Positions 63,110 to 64,000 of a stretch of 64,000 nt of DNA are shown here, in pieces. The stretch's first letter is position 1. The number at the start of each line of letters is the position of its first letter. The DNA is taken from the NCBI RefSeq assembly GCF_022201045.2, contig NC_068560.1, positions 28,971,501 to 29,035,500 of the forward strand, given 5' to 3'. This DNA is from Citrus sinensis (lineage: Eukaryota; Streptophyta; Magnoliopsida; Sapindales; Rutaceae). The notes under the pieces are model-generated. The model did not search any database, was not told where the DNA came from, and saw only the letters and a program-made list of their open reading frames with translations. Made by a program: the position numbers and the translations under genes.

Positions 63110-64000
63110 CCTCAATTCTCTCATTCTCCATGCAAATTAAGAAGCGATGCTTCTGTCCGTGTTTTCATACATTCAGGTAAATTGATAATTTCTTGAATTT
63201 CTTCACAATTCATACCCTCTATAAGAACTGCAATTATTTTTATTTTATTACTTTTCTAAGTTGCTGTTGTATGATTTTTTTTTTTTTTTGGTTTACATTT
63301 CTTGGGATTTTCCTTAATATCTTAAATATACTGCATAAATTGAGAAGCAGATAACAGAATATATGTTAAAAAATTGCCGAACAAATGGGAAGTTATCTTG
63401 ACATAGCTTACTTGCATGTAATAATGGAAAGAGCTATGCATCGATCATTGTAAACTGTAGACTGCAGCGAAGGACCACGGATACGTGTTGTGTTGGAATT
63501 AAAATCACTGTAGTTTTGTTTTACGGGCTAAAAACGTCCAGTTAGCTATAAATATCGTAGGCAATTAATTTTGACGTGAAAATTGAGCAAACTTTATTAA
63601 CAATACTGTTGAGTACGGAACTTTTTGAATGAGGGAACAGAGTGCAATTTCCTGAGCGGCCTCCGATGTATAAAATTTAAACTTCCTTTTGACTGCTGGC
63701 AAGGTTTTCTCACCCTATACACGTTCAAGATGAAATTCTGGTTAATTTGGGACTATAATTTTAGTCCTGGAAAACAAACAAAGCCCTTATCAGTCATGCC
63801 CTGCCCTTGAAATTTACTGTTTTCTGAGTCTGAGGGGCACTATATTTTGCAGAATACATAAAAATAAATTAGCATCTTCTCCTGATTTAGAACTCTGCCG
63901 TCACTTATAGCAACAAGTTTAAACCTAAATTTACTATTTCAATCTTGAAAATTTTACTAAATGAATTAACTGAGACTCACAATAGTTTCATCCCTATGCA
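63110..64000. other. Downstream flank of MIR164 to the window edge
   Basis: This probably includes the rest of the MIR164 primary transcript. A donor-like CAGGTAAATTG at about 63176 could start an intron of the primary transcript. No gene is supported beyond that. Confidence 0.4.

Noticed and set aside
62823-63140. 105-codon open frame spanning the CT repeat and the MIR164 hairpin
   Set aside because: It begins in the CT microsatellite and runs through both hairpin arms. The miR164 match explains the conservation, and the frame has no recognisable protein features.
1-64000. LTR retrotransposon or other virus-derived element
   Set aside because: I looked for long direct terminal repeats and for gag-pol type motifs in the open frames and saw none.

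Overview
This is plant nuclear DNA, almost certainly from a eudicot and probably a rosid. The genes have many short exons with GT-AG introns in AT-rich intergenic DNA, there is a nuclear tRNA-Glu and a MIR164 hairpin, and the mobile elements are plant-type MULE, hAT and SINE copies. I cannot fix the species. The exon structures below were read by hand, and each joins into one uninterrupted frame unless a break is stated.

From left to right: a conserved plant protein of unknown function (263-2488, +); a 2-kb MULE-like element (3315-5327); a tafazzin-like phospholipid acyltransferase (5610-8458, +); actin-capping protein alpha (9160-12714, +); tRNA-Glu(UUC) (13310-13381, -); a heparan-alpha-glucosaminide N-acetyltransferase-like membrane protein (14267-18468, +); a recently broken CYP72A-type P450 (18967-20807, +); two tandem copies of the 26S proteasome ATPase RPT5 (22432-25260 and 30433-33181, +); TCTP (34108-35282, -); a RING-H2 protein (39075-43902, +); an SR30/SR34-type splicing factor (45091-49727, -); a tandem array of about 155-bp units (about 50640-51560); a HIG1/hypoxia-responsive protein (52942-54527, -); a GDSL esterase (56734-58882, +); and a MIR164 gene near the right edge (hairpin about 63007-63104, +).

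The gene order tafazzin-like, CPA, RPT5, TCTP, RING and HIG1 is, from memory, that of Arabidopsis At3g05510 to At3g05550. HGSNAT-like, HIG1 and MIR164 recall At5g27730, At5g27760 and MIR164c near At5g27807. The window therefore looks like an unfractionated ancestral block whose genes are divided between two duplicated blocks in Arabidopsis. The genes are mostly unlinked housekeeping functions (lipid remodelling, actin, proteasome, splicing, mitochondria) and form no single pathway.

The observations most worth following are the RPT5 tandem duplication with a possible relic of a lost TCTP copy, a tafazzin-like splice donor that appears one base short, the young P450 pseudogene, the triplicated start region of the GDSL gene, the dimeric 155-bp array, and the MIR164 locus. 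I saw no CRISPR array, no bacterial-type operon and no recognisable LTR-retrotransposon or virus-derived coding region.
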